Of a stretch of 64,000 nt of DNA, positions 31,731 to 44,689 are shown piece after piece. The stretch is from Liolophura sinensis (taxonomy: Eukaryota > Mollusca > Polyplacophora > Chitonida > Chitonidae): contig NC_088300.1 of the NCBI RefSeq assembly GCF_032854445.1, forward strand, positions 63,526,984 to 63,590,983, given 5' to 3'. The position numbers and the translations under genes were made by a program. The first letter of the stretch is position 1; the number at the start of each line of letters is the position of its first letter. A model generated the notes under the pieces. It was not told where the DNA came from and ran no database searches. It saw nothing but the letters and a program-made list of their open reading frames with translations.

Positions 31731-33599
31731 AATTAAGTCCCTTGGTGTTTTCGCTCATAATTTGTATGTGGAAGTTATATCTGATGAATTACTTGCTGTC
31801 ATTTATGAGGAAAGATGAGTTTATTGATGACCCAGCCATTGTCATCCATATTGGAAATCAATTCTCCATAGGCATATGATCGCTTTACATATCATGCTAG
31901 GATAGCATGATATGAATTTAACAATGTCCGTCGGCTTTGTATGGGACCCATCTTTAATATTATCTCACGGTGTTTTACACTGATCTGAATAATTTATCTT
32001 GAAAATAAGTGTTCATGTCCACGAAGACTCAGCTACCAAGGTGAATGGTTCGAAAGTTGATGTTTGTTTTTCGGCTAATTGGGACATGTGTTAGAAGGAT
32101 AAACACATGAATATTGAGCTCGTGGTGCTACGTCATCATTTACCAGAAGCAAAGCAAGGTTGCTACGACAAGAGATTGCATTTATGGAAAGACAGAAGGA
32201 CAAAAAACAAAAAAAGTCATATCTTCATTTCTTTATGTCAGTCATTTCAACCTTTCCTAACTTCGATAGCAAATACTTACTTTGGCATCGGAACCTAAAA
32301 GGAACAACATATCCCCTTTTTTGTTATAGGCAGTACTTGCTGCCATCTACCTCATATATAACTGCATGATATTAAATTTGAGATTTCTTTCCTAAATCCG
32401 TCTATTAGGGTAATCGTTAGTAAGACGTTCACGTTTTGACATTTTTTTTATTTCCACCACTGGCATAAATTTTATAACACTACTTTAACATTTGATTTGC
32501 GACAGTTTCTCAGAGAATGCCAAAATCCGCATGATGTATATTTTTTCCCCGAATATTGGATTTGAGAAAATTATACTATGGACAAAGTGTCAGTGGTTGC
32601 TATATGTTGTGGTCCTCTTTCCTGTATTGTAGCCGTTAATCTCACAAGAGAGACTCTTGCACCCTTGACCAATAAGATGGCGTTCTTGAAAAAAAAGGGG
32701 ATATTAAAACACGTTGAAATGCACTTGTCAAGTATTCTTTTAGTGAGAACAATAACAAAACGTGATAAATTAAAACCAAATCTGCTTTTCAGAAATATTA
32801 TATAAACCAAATAAACTAGAGGACACATCAACTCACATGGTAGAAACATCCACAGACGAGCTTTCAAGCAAGGATTTTGTTATCCGCAGGAATATAGACA
32901 ATCAATGTTTGCTGATCTGGTTTCAACTCGTTTTTAGATAAAAGTTCCTATACTATCATTATAATATAGAAAATAACTTCATTTTCAATGTGATTGCAAA
33001 AAGCAAAAGTGCAAGGCCAAGCACATGGACCAAAGTGAAAGTACTGACGATTATTGATAACATCATTTACAATGCAATATAATTTCAGTCTAATATTACC
33101 TTTTGGGGAAATTGCTGTATTTTTAGCGTGGAAATATTTACTGCCAAAGAGATCCTGGGAGTGTCCGTAAAAGAAATGATGACATCAATCACCATCTGAA
33201 GAAAAATAAAGAGAAATGCAGGATGAATCCTGGACGACCTAACGTTTCTTCCGATCACATTTTCGGAGGCGTTCTTGCTTTGCTTTCAAATTTAAGTCAC
33301 AGAGGAAGCATGACGGAAAAATCAAAAATGCCTGCACGATCATTTCGACGGCACGGGACTGTTTTGCTCGGATTGTTATGATGCGTCAAGTACACACAAA
33401 GCAACGGAATGATACTCCGCGGAAGGTACAGATACTATCTATTCAACAAACTCGGATTACAGACATTAATGCCATCCATCCCTCTTACACTAAGAGCTTT
33501 TCTTGTAAGATCACACTATTGAAAACTACAATGTTAACACTATCTTTGTGATAATGCCTTTGCAAAATCTGTAAACATTTTCTCTGTAAGACCCAGTAG

Positions 33600-33870
33600 G
33601 ATATAAATATGATCAATTCCGGTCCAGCTTAAATTCCGCTCCCTCGTTATTCATGGATGAGGCTCTACCTCGGTGTGGCTTCTTTACACATCATCATCTT
33701 AGTTAACGTCCGCCTCACGATCTCAGCAGGAGCACCTTATAATCTCTCAACATTCATAGCTTGCTGCTAAAATCTCTCCACATCACGGTGTGTCTAATAA
33801 AGATTTATGATGAAGAGGGCCTTGATTTGCTAACCTGATAAACACGTTCTGGAAATCTGAATAGCTGTCT
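33600..33870 (-). pseudogene. Coding-like core block of LR copy F2 (unrecognised protein)
   Basis: On the minus strand: VFIRLANQGPLHHKSLLDT, then frameshifts, then GAPAEIVRRTLTKMMMCKE and a three-base-scale deletion before KPHRG-type sequence. The order matches copies R1 and R2. Disrupted by stops. Confidence 0.55.
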
Positions 33871-34927
33871 TTGTAATCCCAAAGTGATGGCTGTTGAGTA
33901 TGTTCAAGTAAAACTACGTTTCGACTTAGTTCACCAGGGCAGATGTCGTAAGACCTTGACTAGTGACAGAGCGTCCGATACGGCCGTTCACAGATTGGCC
34001 TCACACGCACAACGTGGTCTAAGCCCGATAATCTCCTCCCCGCCACTAGGAGAGACAACCAGTTAACAATATGGCTAATAGGCTGAGCTATAATTTACAC
34101 GGCTATTTTTGCACACATACGTGACTAGCTCCAAGAAAACCCTACAAATTCCATATTTCACGAACCAAAAGTTTGCAAACGTTTGTCTGAACTATTCAAA
34201 ACCTTCTGATGAAAATTTGTCACTGTGGTTGCCTACTTGTCCGGTAGATTATCAGAGGATAATATTACACTGGAACACGGGTCCTGGGTGGCTAACATCC
34301 CCAGTGTTTGGAGTTACAGCACCCACATATTAAGGTCTCTGAACCCAATTCACTGTAGATAGGATATGTGTTAGGTGATTGTCGAAAGGTGTTTTCTTCG
34401 GTCACTGTGGTTCCCTTAACTTCTACGACTGTGGTCAGTTTTGTGGCGTTACAGCGTTACACATTAGCCAAAAACATAAGTTTAACGATGTTGGTATTTT
34501 TGAAGGTTGTTGTTTAGGTTAAATATTTCCAGATGAGTTTCTGGTCAAATTTTTCTTGTTTTGAAAACTGTTAACATAGAGAACCTCACTGTAGGATTCA
34601 AATGATTTATAGACAAGAGACAACCTATTTGATCTAGCGCTATAATAATACAATAATAAAATCTGAAAACGATTATGTCGGTCTTCATATTGCAGTGATT
34701 AACGCAGGAAAAGTTGTCTACAGGCCTAAAAGTGGTCTGAAATTTTTTAAAGAATGTTTTTAATTCTAGATGAAGAAGTTATAAGTGCGTTGAGACACTA
34801 GACTGGTGAAAGGAAATGAATAAAAATATTCGTCCTGTTGTCAGTGGGGGCCATCAATGTTTTTACTTCTTCCAGATATTGCTATTAGCGTGGTCAGTGC
34901 ACAGCGGGGCAAGAATCCAACTACGTT

Positions 34928-35297
34928 GGCCGTCCATCGGCTCCGATAGCACAGTTGGAAGAGCATCCGCTTCGGGAGGTGGTAGATCCAGGGTCAACCC
35001 TGGGTCGGGTGACACTTAAGACCTTCAAAAGAGGAAGTTGTAACTTTGTCGCTTGGCGTTCAGCATGAAAAGGATAGTGCAACGACTGGTTGACCCGTAT
35101 CAGTATAATGGCTCGGACGGGCGACTTACTTGCCTTCGGTAAGTCGTTTCAATGAAGCAGTACTAGACAAAAGAGCAGTGGAAATCCGTCGAGCTACTAC
35201 GAGACACATTACATGCATTCTAAGGACTCCTTCGTCGTCATATGTCTGAAAAATTGTTAAGCACTACGTTAAAGGCCAAGCACTCACTCACTCATTC
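34928..35297 (+). repeat. S2 SINE, full length
   Basis: Head: GATAGCACAGTTGGAAGAGC with a B-box-like GGGTCAACCCTGGGTC. Body: CTTGCCTTCGGTAAGTCGTT and AGACAAAAGAGCAGTGGAAA. 3' end: CCTTCGTCGTCATATGTCTG, then an (ACTC)n-type tail. It truncates LR copy F2. Confidence 0.9.
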
Positions 35298-36264
35298 GCT
35301 GACCATCGATGCATGAAAGCGAATATTGTCGAGCATTGACAGAAATAGTGATGAATTCATTAAACCAATGAAAAACCTAGGGACTGAGTATGTCAGATTG
35401 TGGCAGAAAAACAGTTTAGATTTTATTGGCTAAATTTGTGCAGACATAATATTACCTAATTACCTTGAGAACAAACAACTACTATCGAATTTGATTGGTG
35501 ATTATTGATGGAATTCTTAAACTTGTGTCTCTATAACGTGTTGTGTAATCTAGCTTTACCTATTTGTGATATAAAAGATAACAGCATAGAGAGTAAAACC
35601 CGAAGAGCGCGGTAGTTAGTAAATGGTCGCGCATACTCTTGTCAAATTCCAGATAACTGTGGTAAAAGAAAGCTTCAACCCCAATATATTATATTAGAGT
35701 TCTAGTCGAACTTTGCTTTCATCCTTGTCAGCGTCATAGGTAAACTGGTTCTGAACACATCGCCCACAACAGAATCAGTCCTCGGCGGAATATGATTTTA
35801 AGGCATTGTCGGTATCTACTGGGTTATAACGACCGTCCAAGCCTTTTGACGACTTAATATAAAGTTGACGAAGATAGTCAAATTGATAGTGACATTTACT
35901 TTGAACATGGAAAATTGAAAAATTTCAAAGCCAATGAGTATAGTCAAAACTTTTTACATTTTGCCTGCATCAATACCCACTTCCGATTCCAGTGCATGAG
36001 GGAACACCAGTGAATCCTGATAAAGGATGACAAACAAGGATGAAACTATGTACATCGTTATTCTTATTAAGATGAGTTAAAAATGTCACTTACGCAAAAC
36101 ACACCGCATGTGATGCTCTTTGGTATTTTAAATCACAATTTGTCGCAAACCACTCGTCATGTTCAGTTTTTCTGATTTCAAGTTTATGAGGGAATCAGTA
36201 ATTCTGGAACTGTTACTCTATGTAGGTGTGTGTATAGGTATAATGTTTACAACGCAGGGGGCTG

Positions 36265-36450
36265 AAAGTGGATAGCGCAGGTGATACGAACACTGAGACT
36301 CTGATGTTAATGATATTACAGCCGGATTGGATAACCCCGACCGCGCTGTAAACGACTGTGGCAGGGAGTCCAGGTTAAATCAGTCAAGTTTAATATTAAA
36401 TTCATTAATGGCCAGGTGTTCCTTACCGTTTCAAATGAACATTAGCTGTG
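36265..36450 (-). repeat. D1 repeat inside LR copy F3
   Basis: Minus-strand D1 blocks: GATTTAACCTGGACTCCCTG, CGGGGTTATCCAATCCGGCT, TAATATCATTAACATCAGAG. The extended part with AACACCTGGCC follows on the right. Confidence 0.75.
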
Positions 36451-37579
36451 TCAAATGACGGAGTTCATTGCAAAAAAAAAACACAATTTGAAAGATACTT
36501 TATAAACCAAGTGTTGTGCTTTACAACAAGGGTGCTCTAGGAGAGCTTACATACCTAAAAAGATGAAATTTTTGGGGGAGATGGTAAAACATGCCACGGC
36601 AATACACTCTTAAACTGGAAGTACATCGGTAAATCGGTAACAATTTTCACCACCTACGAAATGCCCTCATAGGAATATTAAACTCATTCGAGCTGCTGTT
36701 CCTTACCGTTCCAAATGAGCTCCAGCTGTTTCAAATGGTCAAAAATTCATCAAACGCACAACTTGTGACTACATTACATTGAAAGATTCTAAAGTAGCCT
36801 AATATAATAATTATATAATGTCATTTTATAATAGGAATGCCCAGCACATAAACCAATGGGTTACTGGTATTGACAATTATTTGCAACGATATTTACAAGG
36901 TATTATAAAGTGAAATTTCAGTCTGGTGATATCGTTCCGGCCAAATTGCTGGGTTTTAGCGACGGTAGGAATATTAGATGTGAGGGAGTTCGTGAGGGTG
37001 CACGCGAAAGAAATGTAAACGTAAGGAGTGTCATTAAAGTGAACATACGAACGATTATTAATAGCACTATTTACAATAAAATATAATTTCACACTCATCC
37101 TATCCATCTGGAGAAATTGCTGTAGTTTTAGCGAGCGTGGAAATATTTGCTGGAGTTGATAGTTCGTGAGAATGTTGGCTAAAGGAATGTTGACATCAAA
37201 AAACATCTCAAGAAAAACAGAAACGAATACTCGATGAAACATGAAGGGTTTAGCATGACTACAGATCGCGCAAAGGAAAACGTTGATACTTGAAATGTGA
37301 CGGAATAATCAAAAATATTTGCTGGATCGTTGTGACAACATGAGAATATTTTTGTTCGAATCGATATCATCCGCTTAAGGTACAAAGAATATTTATTTCG
37401 TAAAGATGGATTAAAGACACTAAAGCTACGCACAGCTTTGTCTTACTTGAACTGAGAGCTTCTGTGATAGGGTAACAATGGCTAAAGTTACAATGTTAAC
37501 ACTACTGAATAAAGGATTGCGACTGGATGTATCTTTGTGATATTGCCATTGCAAAATCACTCAAAGGCGGTAAACGATT

Positions 37580-37850
37580 TCTCAGCAAGAGACCCAGTTG
37601 GATATAAATATGATCAATGTTGGTCTGGCCATAACTGCTCCCTCGTAATCCATGGATGAAGTTCTACCTCGGTGTGGCTAGCTCTCTTTACATAGCATCA
37701 TTTGGTTAATGGTAGTATCACGATTTCAGAAGAAACACCTTGTATTCCGTGAACATTTACAGCTTCAGTTTGTGTTATGATCTCTTTTCAACACTGTGTG
37801 TCTAATGAAGAGTTAAGAGGTTCAAGGTTTGCTAACTAGAACCCATGGGC
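37580..37850 (-). pseudogene. Coding-like core block of LR copy F3 (unrecognised protein)
   Basis: On the minus strand: LANLEPLNSSLDTQ, then EIVILPLTK, a one-base loss, MMLCKES, a stop, then PHRGRTSSMDYEGAVMARP. This is the most complete C-terminal half in the forward set. One frameshift and one stop interrupt it. Confidence 0.6.
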
Positions 37851-38051
37851 TTAAAAGTGGTCTGGTTATCGTGGAATGCGTATGTAGGATTATAAGGCAT
37901 TATCGGCGCAAATGTGGGTTTGGTTGTTCTAACGATGCACAGACGTATCGAGTAATACTGAGGCACACTAGTGGCGACAAACTGTACGTCCAATGGATCT
38001 GTGACTATCTGCTGCAAAATATTAGGTTTTAAACGATGTTAGATTTTTAGG

Positions 38052-38239
38052 TTATTTATTAATTTATTTGATTGGGGTTTACGCCGTACTCAAGAATATT
38101 TCACTTATACGGCGGTGGCCAGCATTCTGGTGGGTGGAAACTGGGCACAGCCCGGGGGAAACCCAGGTTGCTGGCAGACCTTCCCACTTACGGCCGGAGA
38201 GGAAGGCAGCATGAGCTGGACTTGAACTCACAGCGTACG
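38052..38239 (-). mobile_element. S1 SINE, 5'-truncated, with 12-bp target duplication
   Basis: Flanked by TAGATTTTTAGG at 38040-38051 and 38240-38251. The tail side is GTTATTTATTAATTTATTTG. The copy ends at the B-box region (GAACTCACAGCG on the plus strand). It interrupts LR copy F3. Confidence 0.93.
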
Positions 38240-38339
38240 TAGATTTTTAGGACCTAAGATGGGTGAAATGAATTTTCTTCTGACTCTGACAGGAACAAAT
38301 CTGTAATACTGAACCTAATTTGGGTAAATTGGAACAGTG

Positions 38340-38468
38340 CAGCTCGGTAAAGTTAATACAAGATTCCAACACAACATTCAGTTCCATATTCGCAGCTGCA
38401 CGAGTTGCATTCTGGTGAATATGTTGTTGAATGTTGTGTTGGAATCTTGTGCCAACTTTACCGAGCTG
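38340..38468. repeat. Long hairpin, 56-57-bp inverted arms
   Basis: Arm 38340-38395 (CAGCTCGGTAAAGTTAATAC ... CGCAG) is the reverse complement of arm 38412-38468 (CTGGTGAATATG ... CTTTACCGAGCTG) with about eight mismatches; the loop is 16 bases. The shared centre AAGATTCCAACACAACATTC is perfect. It could be a foldback element or a transcribed hairpin. No coding role is apparent. Confidence 0.9.
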
Positions 38469-40322
38469 AGCAGGGCATTGATTTGTGTTCAGCAATGTCT
38501 GTCTCGTGAAGAAGGAAATTCTTACAATTCCCGAAAAATAATTGAGTCGGCTCGAATTTAACGACTCGGTGACGTTACCTGCAGGGATTTTAAATCCTCG
38601 CCTGGCCGAATCAACGGAAACACGATCATTCTGTATCATGCAGCTAAAGAGTATTAACATACAGCACTAAAATTTTATTGTAAAAATCTTAATTTGACCG
38701 TTATTTTAGGAATCGAGTGTTGTTCTTAACATTAACGATACTCTGGGAGGGTTTACGTACCGAAATAGATGAAATGTTGATGCTAAAACATGCCGCGGCA
38801 GTACACTCTAAAACTGGAGATACTTCGGTAAATCGGTAAATGTCACCACCTAAGAAATGCCTTTATATGACTGCAAACCCCAAAATCTGTCTCTGTAATC
38901 CCAAACTTATATGGAATTATATAGGGCTTCTCTCACAAGCCTTTAAGGTATCATGTCATTTAGAACATAGCGGAGAACACCTGATTCCTGATCAAAGCAT
39001 GTACAACTTAGTCTTGCGTAAAAGACCTTGTGGTGGAAATGTTCTTCAAGTCTTGGGAATCTTTTATAAACAACAGACTGCCTATTTGGCCAATAATAGC
39101 CAAATCTGGAAAGGTCATATTAGCAATAATGGATATTATTCTAATGCGTTATCTAAGATTATAGGGATTAACCTAGGAAATGTTGTTTAAGGGCCTAAAT
39201 ATGGCCTGAAATGTTTTTCAACATAGGCATGTTTTTAATTCCAGCTGAAGAAGTTATAAGTGCCTTGACACAGTGGACTGATGAGGGAAAATGAATTCCA
39301 ATATTCCTCCTCTTTTCAGCGAGGAGAGTCAATGATTTTATATCTGCCCGCTATTTCTATTAGAGTGATCAATGTAAAGCTTTTCCTTCCACGCTTGTCT
39401 GTCATTAAACTCGGTAACTTATCTACTTAAAACTAATGATGATAGCCTGGAACCACGGAATGTAGATTGTTGGAATCCTTAAATATAATGATGACTTTGT
39501 ACTTTCAGATATATGTCCATAGATATAAAAGGAGTCTTCCTCTAAAACGTTTTAGCCATGGGGGATATTTACTGAAGAATTCACTTGGGATTAGAGTTAA
39601 TAGAAAGACGTAACAAAACGATGACATGTTAAAGTGGGCGAATTTCAGTCGAGTACGTTTTTAAGAAGTCGGCTGTTTTTCTGCATCGGGGTTACCGCTC
39701 TCCCTTACACGAGCTTCTCTCCATCGGTTTGTGTGTATAAATGTGTGTGTGTATAAAACCTGTGCACGGGTTATCTTGCTGTGAAAAGTCAATAGTCGGC
39801 TATCACATTAGGTAAGTGTTTACTGATTACTTCTAATCAGTCTACTCAAGAAGTCAACTGACACAAGTAGATCTCATCAAAAACAATCCAAAAACAGCCG
39901 TTAACGGCTTCTTAACAACGTTCAAGATTATTACTTGATGATTAAGTGTTTTTCTTAATGTCTGCCATGCTTTTATACTCATTCTTTTCCTGAGCTCATT
40001 ATGCTCTATTTATGGTATGTATTTTACTTTGATACCACGAGCATATATGGTCCACGTTTATTTAAATCTTTACTTATTCAATGTAATGTATGGTCTTGGT
40101 GTAAATGCACTACTTTGTCTTGTAACAGCACAATTGTGCTATGCTCGACATATTAGCACGTGTTGGACTCAAGCTTCCCGGTGTTGCTCTGCCGAATAAA
40201 AAAATTACCACGGATCTGACTAAAGAAAACATTTTCATTACATTTACTAAGAGAATATTTTTTATCGATAAGCCACAATTTAATGCAATGAGGATAAAAT
40301 TGCTGTCAGTGACGTAGGTGGC

Positions 40323-40323
<1 letters not shown>

Positions 40324-40412
<89 letters not shown>
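40324..40412. repeat. (AT)n microsatellite
   Basis: About 44 AT units at the right end of LR copy F3. Confidence 0.95.
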
Positions 40413-40414
<2 letters not shown>

Positions 40415-40860
40415 TCAATTTACTCCGAGCATTTCTTTTATTTTCTCTGTAACCCGTCGTATGACTGAAATCAGACACCAATCAAGTTAGTAAATTTAAA
40501 TTTATCAATTTAATGCTTGGAACAGTTTTAGTTCGAGTACAAAAACATGTTGCCTTGTGCTATTTTAGCTTCCACTATAATGGATTGCCTATGACGTGGT
40601 CGTTAATTTTACCGTAATGTTGAGGCTGACTTCATCAACCATATGTGACATTTGCGTACACTATGAAATTTAAAACCTAACAAAGCACGAAAAATACATT
40701 TTCCCTTTTTTACAGGGTTTATAAGAGCAATGCAGCTCCACCGAAAGAACAGCCAATATCCAATTTGCTTGTTTATAGATGAATAAAAGTGATCCAATAC
40801 TGACAAACAGATGGTGAATGCATTCAATCAATGAAAAACGTTAGCAATGGATATACACAT
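40413..40860. other. Unassigned noncoding DNA
   Basis: No feature recognised between the microsatellite and the next inverted-repeat element. Confidence 0.35.
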
Positions 40861-40861
40861 G

Positions 40862-41412
40862 GGGCCGTATGCACAAAGGACTCGTAAGTCTAAGTTGATT
40901 GTAAATCACTAAGACCTTGATCGACACAATCGACATTCCCTTGCGCGAGGGGATTGTAAGCTAGTATAGTTGCAACTTACAATTAGAAATTAAAATAGAG
41001 TCGGTCCTGTTGTAGACATTTACAATCGCCCTAAAATTAACACTAAGTACAAACACTTGCATAAGATAGACTGTTAGCTAATTCTTGTCAACTCGGTTTG
41101 CAAAGATGTTCAATGTCATTGTCTTAAAAAGATGTTACAGGTATTTTTTCACATGTTGTTGTTAGCTGCTGAATCATTATGATGTAGAACTCTTTTGAAA
41201 CTAAAGGCAAGAAAAGTTAATGACCATTGTTAATGGTACTTTGTCCAGTTACACACGCCACCTTAATGTGCAAGTCAAATTTGTCTCATGACCTCAACTG
41301 TAACTTATAAATTTTACAATTGCCTTACAATTCCTTTGTGCAACATATTTTTTACAATCAGTTGTAAACTCATTTGTAAGGTCTACAATCGATTTCAACT
41401 TAAATGTTGCCC
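40862..41412 (+). mobile_element. Possible MITE with GGGGC ends
   Basis: The left end has GGGGCCGTATGCACAAAGGA then CTCGTAAGTC. The complement of the right part has GGGGCAACATTTAAGTTGAA and, inside it, TGCACAAAGGAATTGTAAGG. These are partial inverted repeats with gaps, so the exact ends are uncertain. Confidence 0.45.
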
Positions 41413-41828
41413 CTGAACAGACTGGTTTTAATGTGCGAAAAACTACTTTTGAAATATAGTTACATCACAAGTCTTTCATTCTGTCCAGCAAGTGTTGTAA
41501 CCGTAACATGTGTGTTTAAATGGAAAGTTGTCTGGTAATGTAGTTGAAATCTTAATTTGTGTCTGTTAATTGATATAAAACATAAAAAACTAAGAGTTGG
41601 CCCGAGCAGTGGCAGCATTGTGAAAGCCATTCAACCCATGGTAGTGTTTTAATACAGCTGTTTATGTAAATGCTTCATTTTAAATAGTAAGAACATTGCT
41701 TAAGTATAATTAAGTAAAAAAAATAGCATTTTAGATGTTGTAGAATTACTTAAAATGTTGTGTTGTCATCGCATTTGGCTCTCAGTGCTGGTCTTTTATC
41801 TGCTGATGGACTAAACCTCCACAAGTTC

Positions 41829-42195
41829 TGGGTCCGTATTTATTTAATTATTTATTTGATTAGTGTTTTACGCCGTACTCAAGTATATTTCACTTATACT
41901 ACGGCGGCCAGCATTATGGTGGGAGGAAACCGGGCAGAGCCCGGGGGAAAGCCACGAGCATCCGCAGGTTGGTCCGTATTTATCAAGTAGTTTAAGACTC
42001 AATTCAAGAATATCAAGTGCTTAAAAATCCAAGCTCATAATAGCAAGGAGCTCAAATTGTGACTGGCACATTGTTCTGCAGTAAGGAATAAGTGTACAAA
42101 TTTTAAACTTCCTAAAGCAAAGCATTTTAACTGTAGCTGATTTTGAATTTTTGACTTAATCTTTAAGGCGTTTGATATGTACGAACCCTGGTCCC
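41829..42195 (+). mobile_element. MITE, second family, split by an S1 SINE
   Basis: With 41844-41970 and one duplication copy removed, the left end TGGGTCCGTATTTATCAAGT is an imperfect inverted repeat of the right end (TTTAAGGCGTTTGATATGTA then CGAACCCTGG). The interior matches the element at 26284-26495. Confidence 0.75.
41844..41970 (-). mobile_element. S1 SINE, 5'-truncated, with 13-bp target duplication
   Basis: Flanked by GGTCCGTATTTAT at 41831-41843 and 41971-41983. Only the 3' half of S1 is present (tail, 3' domain, AGGAAACCGGGCAGAGCCCG). It shows that S1 was active after this MITE inserted. Confidence 0.95.
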
Positions 42196-43771
42196 GTTGT
42201 ATAGTTTCAATGTATTTGTAAAATTAAATGTGATGAGAACATAGCATTTTGAGAAATAAAACTGTAACTGTAGTTCTCAAGTCGTCAATTACGACATCGC
42301 CTTATTTCCCTTTAGATAAGTATATATGTTAAAAAAGTGTTCAATCAGATGAATGTAAATTCTGGATGAAATGATGAAATTCCCGATTTGATCCCAAATA
42401 CATTTCGAACTCTGATAGAACATTATTTTTCAGATCTGATAACCTTAACGGTTATCGGCTTCCGTAGACAAATCTACCGAAACAATATCATTTATTGTAG
42501 CGCGATGTAAATTCCTGAAAAGACTACCATCTTCCATTCAAATGACTGTTTTTATTGTTAAAATCAGTCATTTCTCGATGTTTTTGATATTTCATATGAA
42601 GTAACTAAAAGGGGTAAGGATGTTGTATTCTGCAAGCCATATTGTTACATATGTACAGAATCATTGTCATAGTTAAATCTAAGATTAAAATTCCCTTGTG
42701 TGATTTTACATCCAGCATTCTTAGCGAAAAAAGTAGTAACGATACTGTCTGATAATGCCTGGCTGATATTATAATCCCAAATAACCGAATATTGCAAGCG
42801 TATTAAACTATAGTAAATTCTGTGTCTTGGGAATTTGTGGGAGCATTAGTTCCAAGATGTCTAAGGCTATAAGGGGGTTAATATACCTAAAACAAGAACC
42901 AACCTACTCATTAATGCGATATAACTAGATAAAAACAGATCACCTTGTTCAAGAAGAACTTGTTTTTGATACCAGACCAACAGTCAGTAGTAAATGATAA
43001 TTGCATATTCTTTTATAACAATACATAAACAAAGTCTTTGAATTGTCTTTTCACTTAAGTACATTCGGCACATTTGACACATTTGTGACCCACAGGTTCT
43101 GCGTGAAATTCAGATTGTCTTTGGTTGTAATTATCACCGTCTGATCGAGGCGACGTTCTTTTAACGAGATATTGTTTCCTTACCTGGTTTTAAAGGTGTC
43201 TGTTGAGTTTCTTTTTGATTTAGGATGTTTACACTCGCATGTCGAAAGCCATATCAGTGTTTCTCCTGATTCTAATATTATTTGTTCATTTTTTCTTTTA
43301 ATCATTTAGATTCAATTTCGTTGTTTTAATATTACGTGTTGCTGGGTTGGATTCCGTCATTTACGGCAGTTTGAGGTTAATGGCCAATACCTTAACTAAT
43401 GTTGACATTTGCATACAGAACAGGGAAAATTAAGAACCGAATAAATTCCAACAAATTATTCGTTTAACTTATAAAGCTTAAGGTAACAGCCTTTTTTTAC
43501 GATATGACTATATCAGAAGTTTCATTTTATAAAGAGGACATTGTAGTGCTGGAAAAAAGGGTTACAAATTCTTACAGACTGCGAACTTGGGCAATACTGT
43601 CAATGTTAAAAATTACACTACAAGAACAGAATGACACTATCTAGACTTTTTCACATTCATCGGCTACATGCTAAATTAATCTCAAACAATTGTTATAACT
43701 CTGTGAAACATTGAACACTCTCGCTAACTCTTTTCAGTTGTTATATGCCACAAATATTTAACCGTATAACC
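42196..43771. other. Unassigned noncoding DNA
   Basis: AT-rich, no convincing reading frame, no terminal repeats recognised. Confidence 0.4.
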
Positions 43772-44056
43772 GGCCCGGATAGCACAGTTGGAAGAGCGTC
43801 CACTTCGAGAGCGGTAAATCTAGGATCAACCCTGGGTCCAGTGACACCTCAGACTTTAGAAGAAGTTGTAACTTCCTCGTTTGGTGTTGGTTGACCCATA
43901 TGGCAGCTTACTTGTCTTCGTTAAGTCGTCTCAGTGAAGCAGCACTAGATAAAAGAGCTGTGACAAGGAGGCACATTGCATACACATCCTTAGGATTCCT
44001 TCGTAGTCATATGAGTGAAAAATGGTTGAGTACGACGTTAAACCCCGAGGACTAAA
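43772..44056 (+). repeat. S2 SINE
   Basis: Head: GGCCCGGATAGCACAGTTGG, AGAGCGTCCACTTCGAGAGC, B-box-like GGATCAACCC. 3' end: GTCATATGAGTGAAAAATGG, TTGAGTACGACGTTAAACCC. Confidence 0.9.
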
Positions 44057-44689
44057 GCAATATTAACCGCGTGTAAGTCTTTACAATCTCTAATACAATC
44101 TACTCAGAATGAAAAAAAAGCTTTAATATTTTGCCAAGTATAAAATCAACGTCATACATGTTGGCATACATTCCATCCTTTCATCTCTTGCCACTGCTGT
44201 GGTAATGACGTTTTTACACCTCGAGTGAGAATTCTGAGTAATATATTACTCACTATTCCTCATTAAATTACTTATCTCATTGAACTGTTTATGACAAAAC
44301 AAAATAAATCTGAGACTGTTCGCATCGCGGTGTGTGTAGGTATAATAAGGGAATTTCGAGCTGGAACTTTTTTGTCATCAAAGGTAAAAACAGTCCTCCT
44401 GTGCCATGTGAATGGCGAAAAATGTTAGGCAACCTTTGTTGAAATTGATTTACTGATCACCTGTCTCACCCTTTTCCAGGGGCACAAATGACACCTCTTT
44501 CGTTCAGATTCTTAATTTTCTCTTTCATTCGTCTACAGACACCCATGTCATGATGAATGGGATCAAAAATAGTTGCCAAACATTTTTGACAGGTCACTTG
44601 ATGCAGTTGGACTTTATCTTCAACGATAAAGGAGTTCCAAGTCGAATCTCCTCTTTTGTTGCGGATAGCCGTTGTAGGCAGAGCAATCA

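Larger units (their letters stand above)
31446..34915 (+). repeat. LR long repeat, copy F2
   Basis: It begins at the D1 segment and lacks the first kilobase seen in F1 and F3. Anchors: GGCATATGATCGCTTTACAT (31.87 kb), GTGGTGCTACGTCATCATTT (32.12), TTGCTGTATTTTTAGCGTGG (33.11), GATATAAATATGATCAATTC (33.60), ACAACCAGTTAACAATATGG (34.06) and CTATTAGCGTGGTCAGTG (34.88). The right end is cut at an S2 SINE. Confidence 0.75.
35570..40320 (+). repeat. LR long repeat, copy F3
   Basis: Anchors: TAGAGTTCTAGTCGAACTTT (35.69 kb), TTTCAAAGCCAATGAGTA (35.93), D1 (36.28), GATGAAACATGAAGGGTT (37.22), GATATAAATATGATCAATGT (37.60), AATTATATAGGGCTTCTCTC (38.91), CATTAAACTCGGTAACTTAT (39.40), GTCAATAGTCGGCTATCACA (39.79) and GAAAACATTTTCATTACATT (40.22). 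The core is split by an S1 SINE and a hairpin element, so its second half resumes at about 38.87 kb. A roughly 200-bp block (TTGCTG-TTTTAGCG...GGAATATT) occurs twice at 36.93 and 37.12 kb. Confidence 0.75.

Noticed and set aside
36930-37150. Possible direct-repeat LTR pair in LR copy F3
   Set aside because: The two similar blocks are short, diverged, lack TG...CA ends and have no coding region between them.
38247-38660. 137-codon minus-strand open frame
   Set aside because: It reads straight through the long hairpin, so its length depends on the two complementary arms both lacking stops; there is no independent support.
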